Part shown: positions 43,508 through 55,291 of the stretch, in pieces
Position numbering within the stretch: position 1 is the stretch's first letter
How the letters are laid out: every line of letters starts with the position of its first letter
DNA from: Ischnura elegans
Lineage: Eukaryota; Arthropoda; Insecta; Odonata; Coenagrionidae
DNA length: 64,000 nt
Assembly (NCBI RefSeq): GCF_921293095.1
Contig: NC_060258.1
Span: forward strand, 930,001 to 994,000
Direction: 5' to 3'
Notes under the pieces: model-generated
The model's database searches: none
What the model was told of the DNA's origin: nothing
What the model saw: only the letters and a program-made list of their open reading frames with translations
Position numbers and translations under genes: made by a program

Positions 43508-46016
43508 GACTGGTTCTCCTGATAAGCATGTCCGTTATTTTCGTTATCATCTCTTGAAACATTTGCATCTGCTGTTGCATCATTATGCCGAAGTTTTTTA
43601 ATGTCTCTAATATGCTCCGAAGTTCGTTGTTTTCGTCAGATATGCCCGAGCTTATATTAATATTATTTGAATTCGTTTGCGTGTCCGGAGTTGTGTGCTC
43701 AACTTCCCTTGTCTGATTATTGACGCTGTCATTGACGTCATTCTGTGACCTTGAGTTCGGATTAACGTTCACTTCGGGCCGGGCCTGCGTCGTAAGATTT
43801 GGATTATTTTCTCTGCCGTCGTTTGTCCTTGACCTTGTGTTGTGTACCTGAGTTTGAGAGTTAATCTCACGTGACGAGTCTGCGATTGCCGTTTTTTCTA
43901 CAGGTGCTTGCTGCCTTATTCGTCTTTGCTCCCATGCATTTGTTGATGGAGCTGCTGCCGGAATAATTATTTTTGGTTTTTCAACGATTTTAGGGGCCTC
44001 TTTTCCTATATTTCTTTTTTCCTTCATTGCGTTAATTCTTCCCATTTTTTTTGGTAAAAGACGCATTCTTGCGATCTTGCCTCATGCGCCTCACCACAAT
44101 TGCAGCATTTCTTCTCCCTTTGCCCCTGGCAGTCTTTGCCTTCATGAGGCCCTGCGCAGATTTAGCACCTCTGTGCCCTGGCGCAGTATCTCGAGCCGTG
44201 GCCATAGGCATTGCACCGGTAGCATCGCTGAGGAGTATTGTAGTAATATGGCGATATGCTTATCGGATGAGAGCATATTATCTTTATGCTCTCGATTTGA
44301 TTTACATTAAAGTTTTCTTTCTTCTCCACCGTTGTGACGTATATGTCATTGATCTTTCTTGACATGGTGCGTACTGCTACACAAGGGATGCCCTGTTCCG
44401 TAAGACTTTCTTGTATGTAATCCAGTTCTATTCCCCTATCTAGACCATGGATTACATATCTCACCACTCCTTCTCCTTTCGGTGCCCAAGTGTGGTATTG
44501 CGCCTGTTCTCTCGTTAGGAATGTTTTAATTGTTTCGTAATCCTCCATATTCCTCATTTGGATTCGTGATCCATTGTCACTTTTACGTATTATAAACGTT
44601 TTGTTCGTTGCCATATTTTTCAATTTTCTTATGAAGTTCGTCATGTCCTTTATTTTCGTCACGACCATTGCCGGCGGCATTTTCTTTTTTAATTTATTTT
44701 GCACGGTAGTATTATTTGTGTCCGTGTTGTCTTTCTCGTTGCTTAACCCTTTCGCGCCGAATCCCGCACCTGTGCGGCGAGGATTTTTTTTCTTCAACTA
44801 CGAATGCCACACCAGTGCGTTCAGAATGTTCTTACCCTAACCAACGAATGCCGCGCCTGTGCGGCACAGGTTGAAAAAAGGGACCGTGGCGGACACAATA
44901 GACCCACGGACGCGGTCGCTCCTTGTGATACGCCTTAGCGCGAGCCCAGCCCCTTCTTCGGCCGCTCAGGTCGACCCTCTCCTATCCGCTCCACGCGGTC
45001 AACTACTGTTATTTGCAGTGTGTTTTCCAAAAAAATATTTGTTACTTACTTTTGAAATCCAATGCTAGAAATGAAATTATCTTTTTTTGCTGACCACATG
45101 GAAATTTCAAACGAAATTCTAACGTTAATATCAACAGAGTTATAAAACAACTACTAAATATACTAAATCCGTCTATATAAACGTTAGAACTTCGTTTAAA
45201 ATTTCTGCACGCTCAGAAAATAACACGAAATTCATTTTGAATTGAAAAAAATCGATACGAACAACAAGTATTTGCATATATTCTGCGTTAACATTTTAGC
45301 TAGTTGACCGCGGACTTGTGCTTGGAAGGGGCTTATAATCCCTCTGGGGTCCGGGACAGAGGCCGAGGAAAAGGATCGGCGCCCCACCGAGTTGGGTCCA
45401 AAAATGTTTCGGGAGGGACCCACTGCCTTTAGTCGATGCGGATAGGCTTCGTACAGAGGAGTAAGGAAAACTTTCAAGAGACTCGTATTGAGGAAGAATT
45501 TCCTTCAACGAAGGTCCGGCGCGAAAGGGTTAATGGACTGAATTTAATGTTCAGGGGTATGACCGGTGCCTGATCATTAAGCGTGGAGGAGAAGCGGCGC
45601 CTTTTGTTGTTTTTCCTCCGCGTTTCGTCGATCCTTTCAAAGATGCCCTCTTCCTCTGTGCCGTGGTCCTCGTTACTTTCGTTATTTTCCTCTTGAGTCT
45701 CCATTCGCGTGATCTCAGGTTCTGTAGGGTTTTGGCATGACTCAGTGATTATTTCTGATGCCTCCTCTGATGTCGTGACCGATTTTTTCTGCATACGTGC
45801 CTGGGTCTTCGATTCCCTGTGAAAAAGTACTCCCGCTATGTTACTTGGGAGCGAAATTCTCCCCTCCGCAGCGCGGGGTTTGGCTCCCAAACTATCCGAC
45901 CTTTGCCGTATTCTTGGGTCCCGTGACGAGATTTTCGCCTGATCATTGTCCAATGCCTCGGTTCGTGCGTCTGTTATGGTGGCCGATGGCCTCCCCTTTA
46001 CAGGGGAATGAAACAT
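43500..46016 (-). pseudogene. Jockey-like ORF1 (gag-like), interrupted by a MITE
   Basis: ATG 46016 opens MFHSPVKGRPSATITDARTE. An acidic/basic N-terminal part runs to KFSPL at 45530, where the MITE is inserted at TTAA. After the MITE the frame resumes (SNEKDNTDTNN). It has the pre-knuckle domain FIIRKSDNGSRIQMRN and VVRYVIHGLDRGIELD, then CYRCNAYGHGSRYCARAQRC. One nonsense codon follows at about 44162, then CCNCGEAHEARSQEC in the same frame. An A8 run near 44045 shifts the frame for the C-terminal 188 codons, which end in a Met/Gln-rich tail. Three CCHC-type knuckles are typical of Jockey ORF1, an RNA-binding protein. Confidence 0.78.
44747..45529. mobile_element. piggyBac-type MITE inserted at TTAA
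   Basis: Perfect 13-bp inverted ends CCCTTTCGCGCCG lie inside duplicated TTAA (44743-44746 and 45530-45533), the signature of piggyBac elements. Subterminal repeats GCACCTGTGCGG and GCGCCTGTGCGG occur near 44768 and 44855. The 783-bp interior has no recognisable transposase. Removing the element with one TTAA rejoins the host ORF1 in frame, confirming its ends. Confidence 0.88.
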
Positions 46017-46400
46017 CTCGCAAGAGACTCTGCCCTAGTAATGCGTGTGTAATGTAAAAGCTCAGTGAGAGGGCGCGGTGATCCCGCCGATCCCCAACCA
46101 CAAGCGGAAGGGGGCACAGAGGGTCTTCACCAACCCTCTCCCTACCCTACTCTCTAGATCCCTGTAAGAACCCACCTGCCACTCACGGAAGTGCAAGGAG
46201 GTTCACCACAATTGATCAGCTCAATTAGGGGCCCTCTATCCGGAAGTGACAAGTGAGAACGACCGATGTAGATGGCAACGAAAGTCTACCACTCTGGGAT
46301 GAGAAGGTGGTGGCTCAGTTAGCCCCCCTCCCCGAGTGCAACTTTCGCGCGTGTCGTGTACTGTCGAGTCTCTTGCTCCGGTTGTAAAATTTTCCGAAGA

Positions 46401-47180
46401 AAAAGGTAATTAACCAAGCCAGTTGCTCAAAAAAACTGAACCATTCGTGAAGCAGCCGCTCTTAGCCGAGATCGCCGAGCCGAGGCCCTTAAGAGGGCCA
46501 AAGTGGCGAGAGACTCGGCTGCTGCTCCGGACCAAGTCCTCAGCTGGCTGAGCCTCTGACGGCGCTCGGCCTCTCCGGTCCTCCGGAAGCTGTTCAGATG
46601 ACTTCCGGAAGATTCTTGGGCTGACCGTTGCAGACCACGTGGGTTGAGACCGATGCCGAGATGCCGTGATGCCGAGATGAGCCGTGCTGCCACATTTTGG
46701 GGTTGGCAGCCCGTGCTCCAGAGAACAGAACGACCGGCGGCAGAAAGCCATTTTTAGCCCGGCGGCCGCCCACTTACATAACCAGTTACATAACCAAGCA
46801 GTGAAGTCAACACGCGACGGAGTAGAAAACTGGTTCTGCACCCCAAAAAGAAGAAACCAAAATGCAAGAGAAAGAAACGAGCTTTACTATCTTGTCATAC
46901 CTAAAGTTAGATTTAATATGTTATTTCATGTATCTATGTTATGTAGTCCTATTTATATGCTGGGTTTGTTTAAGATTACTTGAAAAAAGCACGATAACGT
47001 TCATGAGAGGAAGATTAAATGTTAAATTTTTACTCGTGTCTTCACATATCCCCGTGGCGCAGTGGCTTAGTCGCCAGATTCGTGCCGGGAACATATAGGG
47101 ATGGGCAATCGAATCCATGAAAAGGATTCTCAAAGGATATTTTTTCCGTGAATTTTTTATTAGAGTTCGTAAATTACGTG
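46401..47180 (+). other. Unclassified repeat ending in a tRNA-like sequence, upstream of T5
   Basis: The first part (46430-46690) is GC-rich with no identified coding content. From about 46690 the sequence matches the T1 inter-ORF region (minus strand 32810-32545): GGTTGGCAGCCCGTGCT, ATTTTTAGCC and AGAAACGAG occur in the same order. In both places the block leads into a tRNA-like sequence and then into Tx1-like ORF2 sequence. It may be a conserved inter-ORF leader of this LINE lineage or a separate repeat. Confidence 0.5.
47049..47117 (+). repeat. tRNA-like sequence upstream of T5
   Basis: A-box TGGCGCAGTGGCTTAG with a GGCG/CGCC D-arm-like stem and a B-box-like GGGCAATCGAATCC. It lies 60 bp before the first ORF2 codons of T5, comparable to the position of the tRNA-like units in T1. 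Confidence 0.55.
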
Positions 47181-48520
47181 TTGAAAAGGTTTAAAAGGTT
47201 AAGATTCTAGGCCTAATTTGGGAAAGAAAAGTAACAAATATGGTAATTACTAACTGGGAAAACATTACAAACGGTGAGGAATCACTCCTCAAGGTTTGGA
47301 CAAGTAAACATACCATTCATAGCAAGAATAAAAATAACAAATGTTTTAATATACCCATGTTTGTGGTACACGGCACATATTTGGCCGCTGCCCAAAAGGA
47401 TAAATGCCAATGTAATAAGAGCCACAAATAACTTCATATGGAAAGGGTTACTAATAAAATTAGAGAGAATTTGTATTTTAACCAAGGCAAAGGGGGGCTA
47501 AGGCTCGAAAATGTGGAAGAAAACGCTAACATTATTTATATGAATAATTTTTATAAAATCTATTGTAACAAGGAGACAGAAAGAGCAGAGCTACTGGAAG
47601 CTGCGTTAAAAAAGGCGAAAAAACTGCATACCTGAAAAATACGAAAAGCAAAATCATTCAATACCGGAAAATACATGCTATAGAGTCACCACTGTGAAAA
47701 AAATGTACGAAAAATACATCGATGACATGGAAAAAACATCCCCTTTCCTCCACCAGGGAAGATTTCATGGAAAAATTTTAAAGAATTAAAAATTGGGGTA
47801 GAAAAAAAAGCAACATGCTTGAGATATTGAGTAAAATTTTAATAACGAATGAAATGAAAAAAATATAAAAATCACCGAGTCAAGAATTTGTGAAAAATGC
47901 CAAAAAATAGATACGGTTGAACATAGATTTTTAAATTGTAAAAATGACACAGAAATATGGAAGAAGTTACGATTCATATACAAATCCTGGGACGTAATTG
48001 GAGGCGGTGTTGCCTCAGACAAAGATCTGTTATTTTTAAATTGTAATATATTCCCCTCTGTTAACAAGGTTATTTTAATTAAAATGATTACCAAATATGT
48101 ATCACTGATAATTGGCGAGAAATTAAGCATGGAAAATTTTATCCTCGAATGTAATAAAAACTTTTGTAACAAATATTTTAAAAGACTAAAACTGTATTTT
48201 TATGTAATTAAGATTGTATTCAAAATGTACGTTTTGAACTAAGAAAAAATTATTTGTGTGTTATAATGTGTTCCTTATTCAGAAATGAGGATTTGAATTT
48301 ATATAAACTCAACAACCAGAACAATGAAAATTTTGTTTTAAACTAATGGGTATAAAAATCCAAACAAATATTAATTGTAAAAATATTGTACAAACCATGA
48401 TTTGAAAAAAAAGATATAATTTAAAAAAAGGGTACAATTACATTGTGAAAATTTGTTTCAAATATATTTTTGTTGTTTTTGGTAAAACATGATGGAGAAA
48501 AAACATAGGGAAAATAGTGT
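47180..48520 (+). mobile_element. Element T5: 3' part of a Tx1-like LINE
   Basis: The element is 5' truncated, starting in the RT thumb at KILGLIWERKVTNMVITNWE. It continues with frame breaks through FIARIKITNVLIYPCLWY, IRATNNFIWKGLLIK and KGGLRLENVEENANIIYMNN, to the C-terminal zinc knuckle CEKCQKIDTVEHRFLNC (about 47895-47945) and a stop near 48240. About 280 bp of AT-rich 3' UTR follow. No 5S sequence is seen at its end. Confidence 0.72.
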
Positions 48521-48539
48521 TAAGCATAGAAATTGGTCA

Positions 48540-50775
48540 CTTTTTCAAACACGATGAAGCTAGTGTCATTTAACACTGCAGGGGTTACAAACTCACGAAA
48601 AATCGCTATAGTAATAGGATTTTTCAAAGATATAGGTGCTGAAATTATCCTCCTCCAGGAGGTGAAAAGAGATTCTGCATGTGTTTCAATGAGCTACAAC
48701 ACTTTCACAAACTTTGGTAATGGTTCCCTCGGGGTAGCTGTAATGACGGGGAAAACAATTGAAGTCAAAAACATTCGGAGAGACAAATCCGGGCGAATAA
48801 TCAGTCTTATGGCTAATAACATCACAATAGTCAATGCATATGCCCCTTCAGGCGCAGAAAAGAGAGAGGAAAGAGACAAATTTTTTAATTATGATATTGT
48901 GCCTTACGTAAGCTGCTTCCAAAGGGAAGCCATTCTGGGTGGCGACCTCAACGCAATATATCGAAATGAAGAAAGCAGTGCAAATACATCTAGAATAAGT
49001 TATCAAACACCCACAGCGTTCAAACTGTTAATCAAAAACATCATGGCAACGGACGCAGCTCTTTTCGAAAACAAAAAACACACCCCGTTTACACGTTCTG
49101 GAGCTAAATCAAACAACAGACTTGACTACCTATTCACATCAAAAGCCCTAGCTAGTCATATCACCGCCTTCGACACGATACCAATGTCCACCTCGGACCA
49201 TCACGCAATAGCCCTCACCATTACTAACCCACCCAACAGAAAAAACAAGCTAGTAATAGCATCACATTGACGCTAGATGACCGCATTCTGGGCAGCAAAA
49301 AAGACAGAGAAAAAATACAAATTAAAATCGGACGACTACTAAACAGTCCCAAAGCTGACAATGACCTACAAGCATGGTGGGAACATATCTTTCAAAAAGA
49401 AATAGCCGGTTACATAAAAAACTCACCATTCAGCTTTACAAAGAACAACGAGATACAATACATTTCTACAGAAAGGTTTCAGACGACTTGTTAAAAATAA
49501 CAGTACACAGCGAAGAAAAAGAAAGGCAAGTCAAAGAATTAAAAATACCCATCAGAGAGCGGGAAATCGATAAATACGCCACAAGGAAATGGCAACGTGA
49601 GATACACGGGGAGACACTGGGGCCGGTCTCCTTGGCAACCTTAAAAACCCTCATCGAAAGGAAGAACACATAGCCCAGACGACGACACAGGAAATCACGA
49701 CACAGAAAGTTTCATGAAAGAAGCTTTGCTTCATTTTGAAAAAGAATACAATATATACACCCCGTGGGACGAATCTCGCGCACCCACCATAGTAGATGGC
49801 CCCAAACTAGATGAACAAAGCAAACAAAACTACATACACCATATCACTGAACAGGACATAGACGCAGTAAAAGATAAATGAAAAAAGGGGAAGGCACCCG
49901 TGCCGGACGGACTGCCCTACGAATTTTACATAACCTTTTGGAATGAACTAAAACCAGCCTTAATTAGACTCTACAACCAAATGAAAGACACAGGACCCAC
50001 AAAGGAAATGAAAAAAGCCACAATAACACTAATCCGAAAAATCAGAACACCGAAACAAATACATGACTACAGGCCAATCTCCTTACTGAATACAGACTAC
50101 CAAATATACGCCCACATCCTCAAGGAAAAACTAGAACCACTCATATCCAATACCCTACACCCAAATGAACATGCAGGTGCAAGAAACAAAAACTCAATAG
50201 ACGCAATCCTAACAATCAGATACATAGTCATGACAGCACCCGGCCCAAAAGATCAGGAACACACAATAACCGCAATAGACCTTAAAAATGCATTTGACAA
50301 CATCAAAATTGAGTTGATAATAGCAACAATGAAAAAATGAACCTCCCACACAGCTTAATATTCTCCGTCAAAAACATATACCAGGACATTTATGCCAAGA
50401 TCAAAATTCACAACCAGCTCTCCCAAATATTCCCAATCAAGAACTCCGTCAGGCAAGGGTGCCTCCTTTCCAAAAAAGTTGGCACATATAGGCGAGGGGT
50501 TCTCTACTCAACAATAGTCTACGCAGACAATATTACCGCATTCCCTCAAAGGTAACAAGAACAAATGGACTTAGAACATATATTACAAAAGTACGAATCA
50601 GTGGATATAGTAGTAAACAAAAGAAATCCTGTTACATGAATCTCACAAACAAAACAGTTGCACAAGGAAGCACTCCTTGGAAAGAATGCGAGGAGATAAA
50701 AATACTTGGTTTAATTTGGAAAAAAATACAGCGGAAACAATGACTAAAAACTGGGAAAAAGCATATAACTTAAAA
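48540..50775 (+). mobile_element. Element T6: 5' part of a Tx1-like ORF2
   Basis: ATG 48553 opens MKLVSFNTAGVTNSRK. The endonuclease is complete and open to 49260: LLQEVKRD, VNAYAPSG, ILGGDLNAIYRNEESSANT, RLDYLFTS, STSDHHAIAL. The RT region has frame breaks near 49262, 49490 and 49675 and then shows PYEFYITFWNEL, DYRPISLLNTDYQIYA, TAIDLKNAFDNI, RQGC and YADNI (catalytic second Asp changed to Asn, about 50520). It stops at KILGLIWKK...KNWEKAYN near 50765, where ZAD-copy flank begins, so thumb, C terminus and 3' UTR are lost. Closest in wording to T1. Confidence 0.78.
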
Positions 50776-51218
50776 GTGTCCATGAACATGGAGTTCGTGG
50801 AAAATATTTTATGTATTTTCTGTTGAAATGCGAATATTTTTGAGGTCCTGGTAAATGTGAGCTTTTTGTGTACTCCTCCTGGATTATTCTCAAGTTTTTG
50901 CGTTATCGTAAGTCATAGAAATGAACGTAATGTATTAGAAATTTGTAAATCACTGAGTGCTGTGTGGATGATTTTTGAGGAGTGAACTGGTTTTACAGAT
51001 AGAATGAGTTATTGCTGTAAAAATATGAGTATTACCACTCGGAATTTAACTGAGTCTTCAAAAAGAAATTCCGAGGGTACTCCGTGCAGACTTTTCTTTA
51101 AGAAGAATGATTATTGTTACAACATATTCTTTTCAATTGCAGGAAGCCAGATGACTGGAAAGGATGCCTTAGGAAATTTTGTTGACTTATGTGTAAGTGA
51201 GGGTTTAAATTTTATTGA
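50776..51218 (+). pseudogene. ZAD exon paralogue, copy C, between two LINEs
   Basis: The flank from about 50776 matches copies A and B. Exon 1 is ATG 51025 to 51192 (56 codons, the same length as in the minus-strand gene), ending TGT/GTAAGT. The first zinc pair is damaged: CRLF in place of CRLC. The intron starts like that of copy B but is cut at 51219 by a Jockey-like element, and exon 2 is absent. It is a pseudogene separated by more than 45 kb from its relatives. Confidence 0.72.
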
Positions 51219-51255
51219 TCTCCGGCCCCCGTCAGCCCCATCCGGGGCCTTCATT

Positions 51256-52483
51256 ATGCCGAAATCCCGCAAAAGGGGTGCGAACTCCCCTCCAACCCTG
51301 CCATCAAAGCATCCTGTGACCACCACAAACAGGTTCACGCCAATACAGCCTCAAGATGATGACAGGGCAGCGCCAATCATTGAAGAAACAAACAGCAAAC
51401 CAACACGGCCACCTACCCGACGCCGTCCACCGGCGATCATGATATACAGTATATAAAACTATAGACAATCCATGGCCCTCATTAAATCGGTCATCAAAGG
51501 AAAATTCACGGCAGACATTAGAAAGAACTTCACCAGAATTCTTGTCGATACCCCAGAGGACCACGCCGCTGTAATGGCCTTGCTTAAAAAGGAGGAATCC
51601 GAATCAAGCAGCTGGTCGTTGAGGGAAGAAAAGCAAACTTCCTTCCTCATTAGAAATCTCGAATCCGACTTCAACATAGATTACCTACGGGAACTCTTCG
51701 AGACAGAAGGGGTCCCAGTCACATCCTTCCGAACCATCCGTGCACGAAACGGAGAAAAGAAAGACCTGCACCAGCTCACCGTCCGTCCTACTGAAGAGTG
51801 GCCGACGAAGCGCATAGGTAAACTCCAAAAGATTGGCTTCGTTAAATTCTACCTAAAGCTCTAGCAACACGACCGGCCGCAGATGTGTTTTAACTGCAAC
51901 AGGTTCGGGCACTCAAGCACTTACTGCATGGGGGCTCCACGATGCTGGAAATACGCCGGAGAACACTATGGCTCAAAATGCACTCTCGCCAAGGAAGAGC
52001 CGGCAACATGCTGCAACTGTAAAGGCAACCACCCGGCCATGTCACGGAATTGCCCGGTGTTCAAAAAGCACCTCGAACGCATGCGCAAGCAACGAGGCCC
52101 ACGAAAAACCGTCCAGGAGCAGCCCCAAGCTCCAAAACCCACGGAAAATGCACAACAGGCCCCGCCGCAGAAGAGCGGAACAATTCCCCAGCCTTGGCCG
52201 TCAAAACCCATGGGAAACCGGACTGTCAAATCCAACATCTCGCCCTAGAAACACCCAGCGCCAACGACTGGACGTGAACATTCCAAACCAGGACTCAGCC
52301 CAACCACCATCTGCCTCTGCACCTCCACCGCCTCAAACAAACAATACTCCTGATCTGGACAACCTGGATCTCGGCTCCATACTAAAACAACTTCTGGCGA
52401 TCTCCTTACAGAAACAGCAACAACTTCAGCTTCAGACGAGCCTTCTAACGAAGATGCTTGAAAAATTGGCGGTGGCGGCCTCA
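51256..52483 (+). pseudogene. Jockey-like ORF1 (gag-like), broken
   Basis: The N terminus is MPKSRKRGANSPPTLPSKHP. After a stop near 51455 it continues FTRILVDTPEDHAAVMALL, TSFLIRNLESDFNIDYLREL (pre-knuckle domain), a stop at about 51862, then CFNCNRFGHSSTYC and CCNCKGNHPAMSRNC knuckles (about 51886-52050). The middle knuckle has decayed (CWKYAGEHYGSKC). The C-terminal part is Gln-rich and in a shifted frame, ending KMLEKLAVAAS at 52483. Confidence 0.75.
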
Positions 52484-52491
52484 TAGTAGCT

Positions 52492-55125
52492 CTGTGGAAC
52501 GCAAATGGAGGTTTGCAGTGGAAATCCGCATAGCTGCTAGCATTTCTAAAAACCCACGCAGTAGACGTCGTTCTCCTCACAGAAACGAAACTACATCCAT
52601 GGAAACACTGGCGCCTTCCAGGATATAAAATCATCAGGAACGACAGAGAACCCACACCACCGGAATATTACGTAGCAGGGAGAACAGCCGTTCTCCTTAA
52701 AGATGGCCTAAAAGGCAACGAAGTCAGTCTCCAAGGCACCGCCCCACTCGAGGTCACGGGAGTGAAACCTGACACCATCTGGACCCTTCCAGATTGCAGC
52801 GGTCTACCACAGACCAGGACGAACCTTCCCAGCAGGAAGCTACACGGCCTTATACCCGAACAACATGCCGGCCCTGATTGGAGGCGACTTCAGTGCCAAA
52901 CACGGCACTTGGCATTCTGTTGCTCCAAACGCAAGAGGAGACAAACTCCGAGAATGGTTAAATGAAAAGAAACTCCGGGCGCTTGGGCCAAGGCAACCGA
53001 CGAACTTTTACACTAATGGAAAATCAGATGTCTTGGACATATTTCTACTCACGGAAGCAAACATGTCCCTCTCCTGTCACACCGCAACAGCCCTGGAAAG
53101 TGACCATCTCCCGGTCCTATTGCATATCGGGCTGAGACCTACCCGACTGCCACCACCTATGCACAGAAGCATCTGCAGTGCTGACTCGCCAGCTTACCGC
53201 CAACATAATATCGACTTGCTACCATCCTCACAACCAGACCTGAACGAACCCGATCAAGTTGACGCAGCAGTCACACAGATAACAACCGAAATCATTTCTG
53301 CCGCAAACACCAGCATTCCTCTCACCAAACACCAAGTCCCTGACGACCTCTCCCTGTCCGCCAGCATAACCAATCTAATCCACAAGAAAAGCGCAGCCCG
53401 GAGGCGTTTTCAAAAGTACCAAAACCCCATCACCAAACGCCTCTACCAGACCCTCAAAAGAAAAGTTGCGGCAGAAGTTCGTAAATTCCGTCAGAAATCC
53501 TGGAGCAACAAACTTGCGTCCCTGATTCAAGGAGATGGCAGTATCTGGAGAAAGGCTTGCTCCCTGCAGAGCAAACACGTTCGGACTCCACCATTAAAAA
53601 CCCTAAACGGCCTGGCATGCAGCGATGCGGGAAAGCCGAAGCAGCGACGGACTACCTACAGGACGCCTTCAAGCCAAACCCCCGAACACCCGATACAGCG
53701 GATCTCCAACTCCTCACGGAGCAGACACCACATCTGCCAGCAACAGAATACCAACCACCAACCATCTCCACTCAGGAAGTAAATGCGGTCATAAAATCAC
53801 TGCCCTTCAAGAAATCGCCAGGACCTGAAGATATCCGACACGAGCACCTGAAGCAACTTCCCATCGGCGCCGCATCCTTCTTAGCAGTCATATTCGCTGC
53901 CTGCATCTGACTTGGCTACTTCCCGGCAGCATGGATTAAGGCGAAGATTATTTGTCTGCGTAAACCCGGAAAGCCGCCCTAAAAGTTGAAATCTACAGGC
54001 CAATATCGCTCTTAGACAATCTGGGAAAAATCCTAGAGAGACTAATGCTGCCACACATACTAAAGTTCCTGACGGATAAAAACATCCTGCCATCCTTCCA
54101 ATTTGGGTTCAGGAGAGAACACTACGCAACATGCCCTACTTCACGCGACAAGCTTCATTGCTAACGCTGTAAATACCAAACAGGTGTAAGCGGCAGCATT
54201 TTTAGATGTGTCTAAGGCATTTGACAAGGTTTGGCACAGCGGCCTCATTTGGAAGCTTCAGAACCTCGGCTTCCCTGATTGGGAGCACCAACTCCAACGC
54301 AGCTTCCTGGACTCCCGAACATTCAGAGTCTCCTGGAGAGGAGAACCATCATCCGAACACCCAATAGAAGCCGGCGTCACATAGGGCTCCGTCCTGGCCC
54401 CCCACCTGTACTCCATTTACACCTCCGACTTCCCCCGAGATCATGGCTGGAACACCACCGTCAGCCTATACGCAGACGACACTGCAATTCTGAGCAAATC
54501 ATAGTCCATGACAGGCGCTGTAAAACGACTCCAGGCAGCCCATAAATCGGCCGAAAATTGGTGCAAAAAATGGCGCACCGCACTAAACGCGGCAAAGACG
54601 CAAACGGTGCTGTTCCGCGGAAGGAAGAAGCCCGTCAAGGTCCCCGAGCTACGCTTTCTAAAACAAAACATCCCATGGAAGAAACACGCCTCATACTTAG
54701 GAGTCGAGCTTGAGGAGAAACTCAGATATCACCGCCACATCGATAAGATTCAGCAGAAGACTCATGCAGCCCATATTCAACTCAGAACTCTGCTGACATC
54801 GGAGGACATCAATCTTAAAGACCGCCTGAAAATATACAGGGCAATAATCATACCCCGCATACTTTACGCCTCACCCATATAGTCCGGCTTCCTAACGAAA
54901 GCGAAAACTCCAGCTTGAAATACGCACCCGAAAAGTACTGAGAACCATCTTGAAGATACCTCTCCGCTTAGGAAATGAATACCACTGCGAGCTTACTGAC
55001 GAGCCAACCTTGACCTAGAGGATGAAAGATGCAGCAGCCAAATTCTACGAGAAAGCAGCCCTTAGCACCGTAAACACAATCAAAAGCTTATCAAATGACG
55101 TCCCGCAATGGTGGGATACCTAACG
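52492..55125 (+). pseudogene. Jockey-like ORF2, heavily frameshifted
   Basis: ALWNANGGLQWKS is the endonuclease start, with LTETKLHPWKHWRLPGYK, IGGDFSAKHGTWHS (about 52875) and ESDHLPVLLHIG. RT follows: KKSPGPEDIRHEHLKQL (about 53810), a frame break, QFGFRREHYAT, DVSKAFDKVWHSGLIWKL (about 54210), then AGVT*GSV (stop in the VPQG motif) and LYADDTAILSKS (about 54470). A thumb with YLGVELEEKLRYHRHID follows, then a decayed C terminus. At least eight disruptions. Non-functional. Confidence 0.75.
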
Positions 55126-55291
55126 GCGGCCGATATCATCAACAACCCTGGTAGTAGTAGTAGAGATGCGTTTTTTTGGGGTGCGTCGACAGCAAGGTCA
55201 TTTGCACCTCTCATAGTTCGCTAACCTTAAGGAAGCTTATTGGGTTCTATTAAGCGCTTTCAACAAAAATAGGGTATCCCATTGTATGAGG

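Larger units (their letters stand above)
40794..46400 (-). mobile_element. Jockey-like LINE, minus strand, carrying a piggyBac-type MITE
   Basis: Minus-strand order is a 5' UTR of about 380 bp (46400-46017), ORF1 (46016-43500, split by the MITE at 45529-44747), and ORF2 (43507-40794) with endonuclease and RT but no RNase H. It ends shortly after the ORF2 stop at an AATAAAAAG tract (about 40790). The ORF1 zinc knuckles and RT wording (VPQGS, YADD, ADKTQTIVFH) are of Jockey type. A few frameshifts and stops are present. Confidence 0.82.
51219..55150 (+). mobile_element. Jockey-like LINE, plus strand, decayed
   Basis: A GC-rich start (CGGCCCCCGTCAGCCCC) lies at 51219 inside the ZAD-copy intron. 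ORF1 begins at ATG 51256, and ORF2 at about 52492 runs to about 55125. Many stops and frameshifts are present throughout. The 3' end lies at about 55150, next to a (GTA)4 tract that abuts the minus-strand I-like element. No RNase H. Confidence 0.75.

Noticed and set aside
44747-45529. Transposase or host gene inside the TTAA element
   Set aside because: The 60-81-codon minus-strand frames there have no similarity to piggyBac transposase motifs; interior called non-coding.
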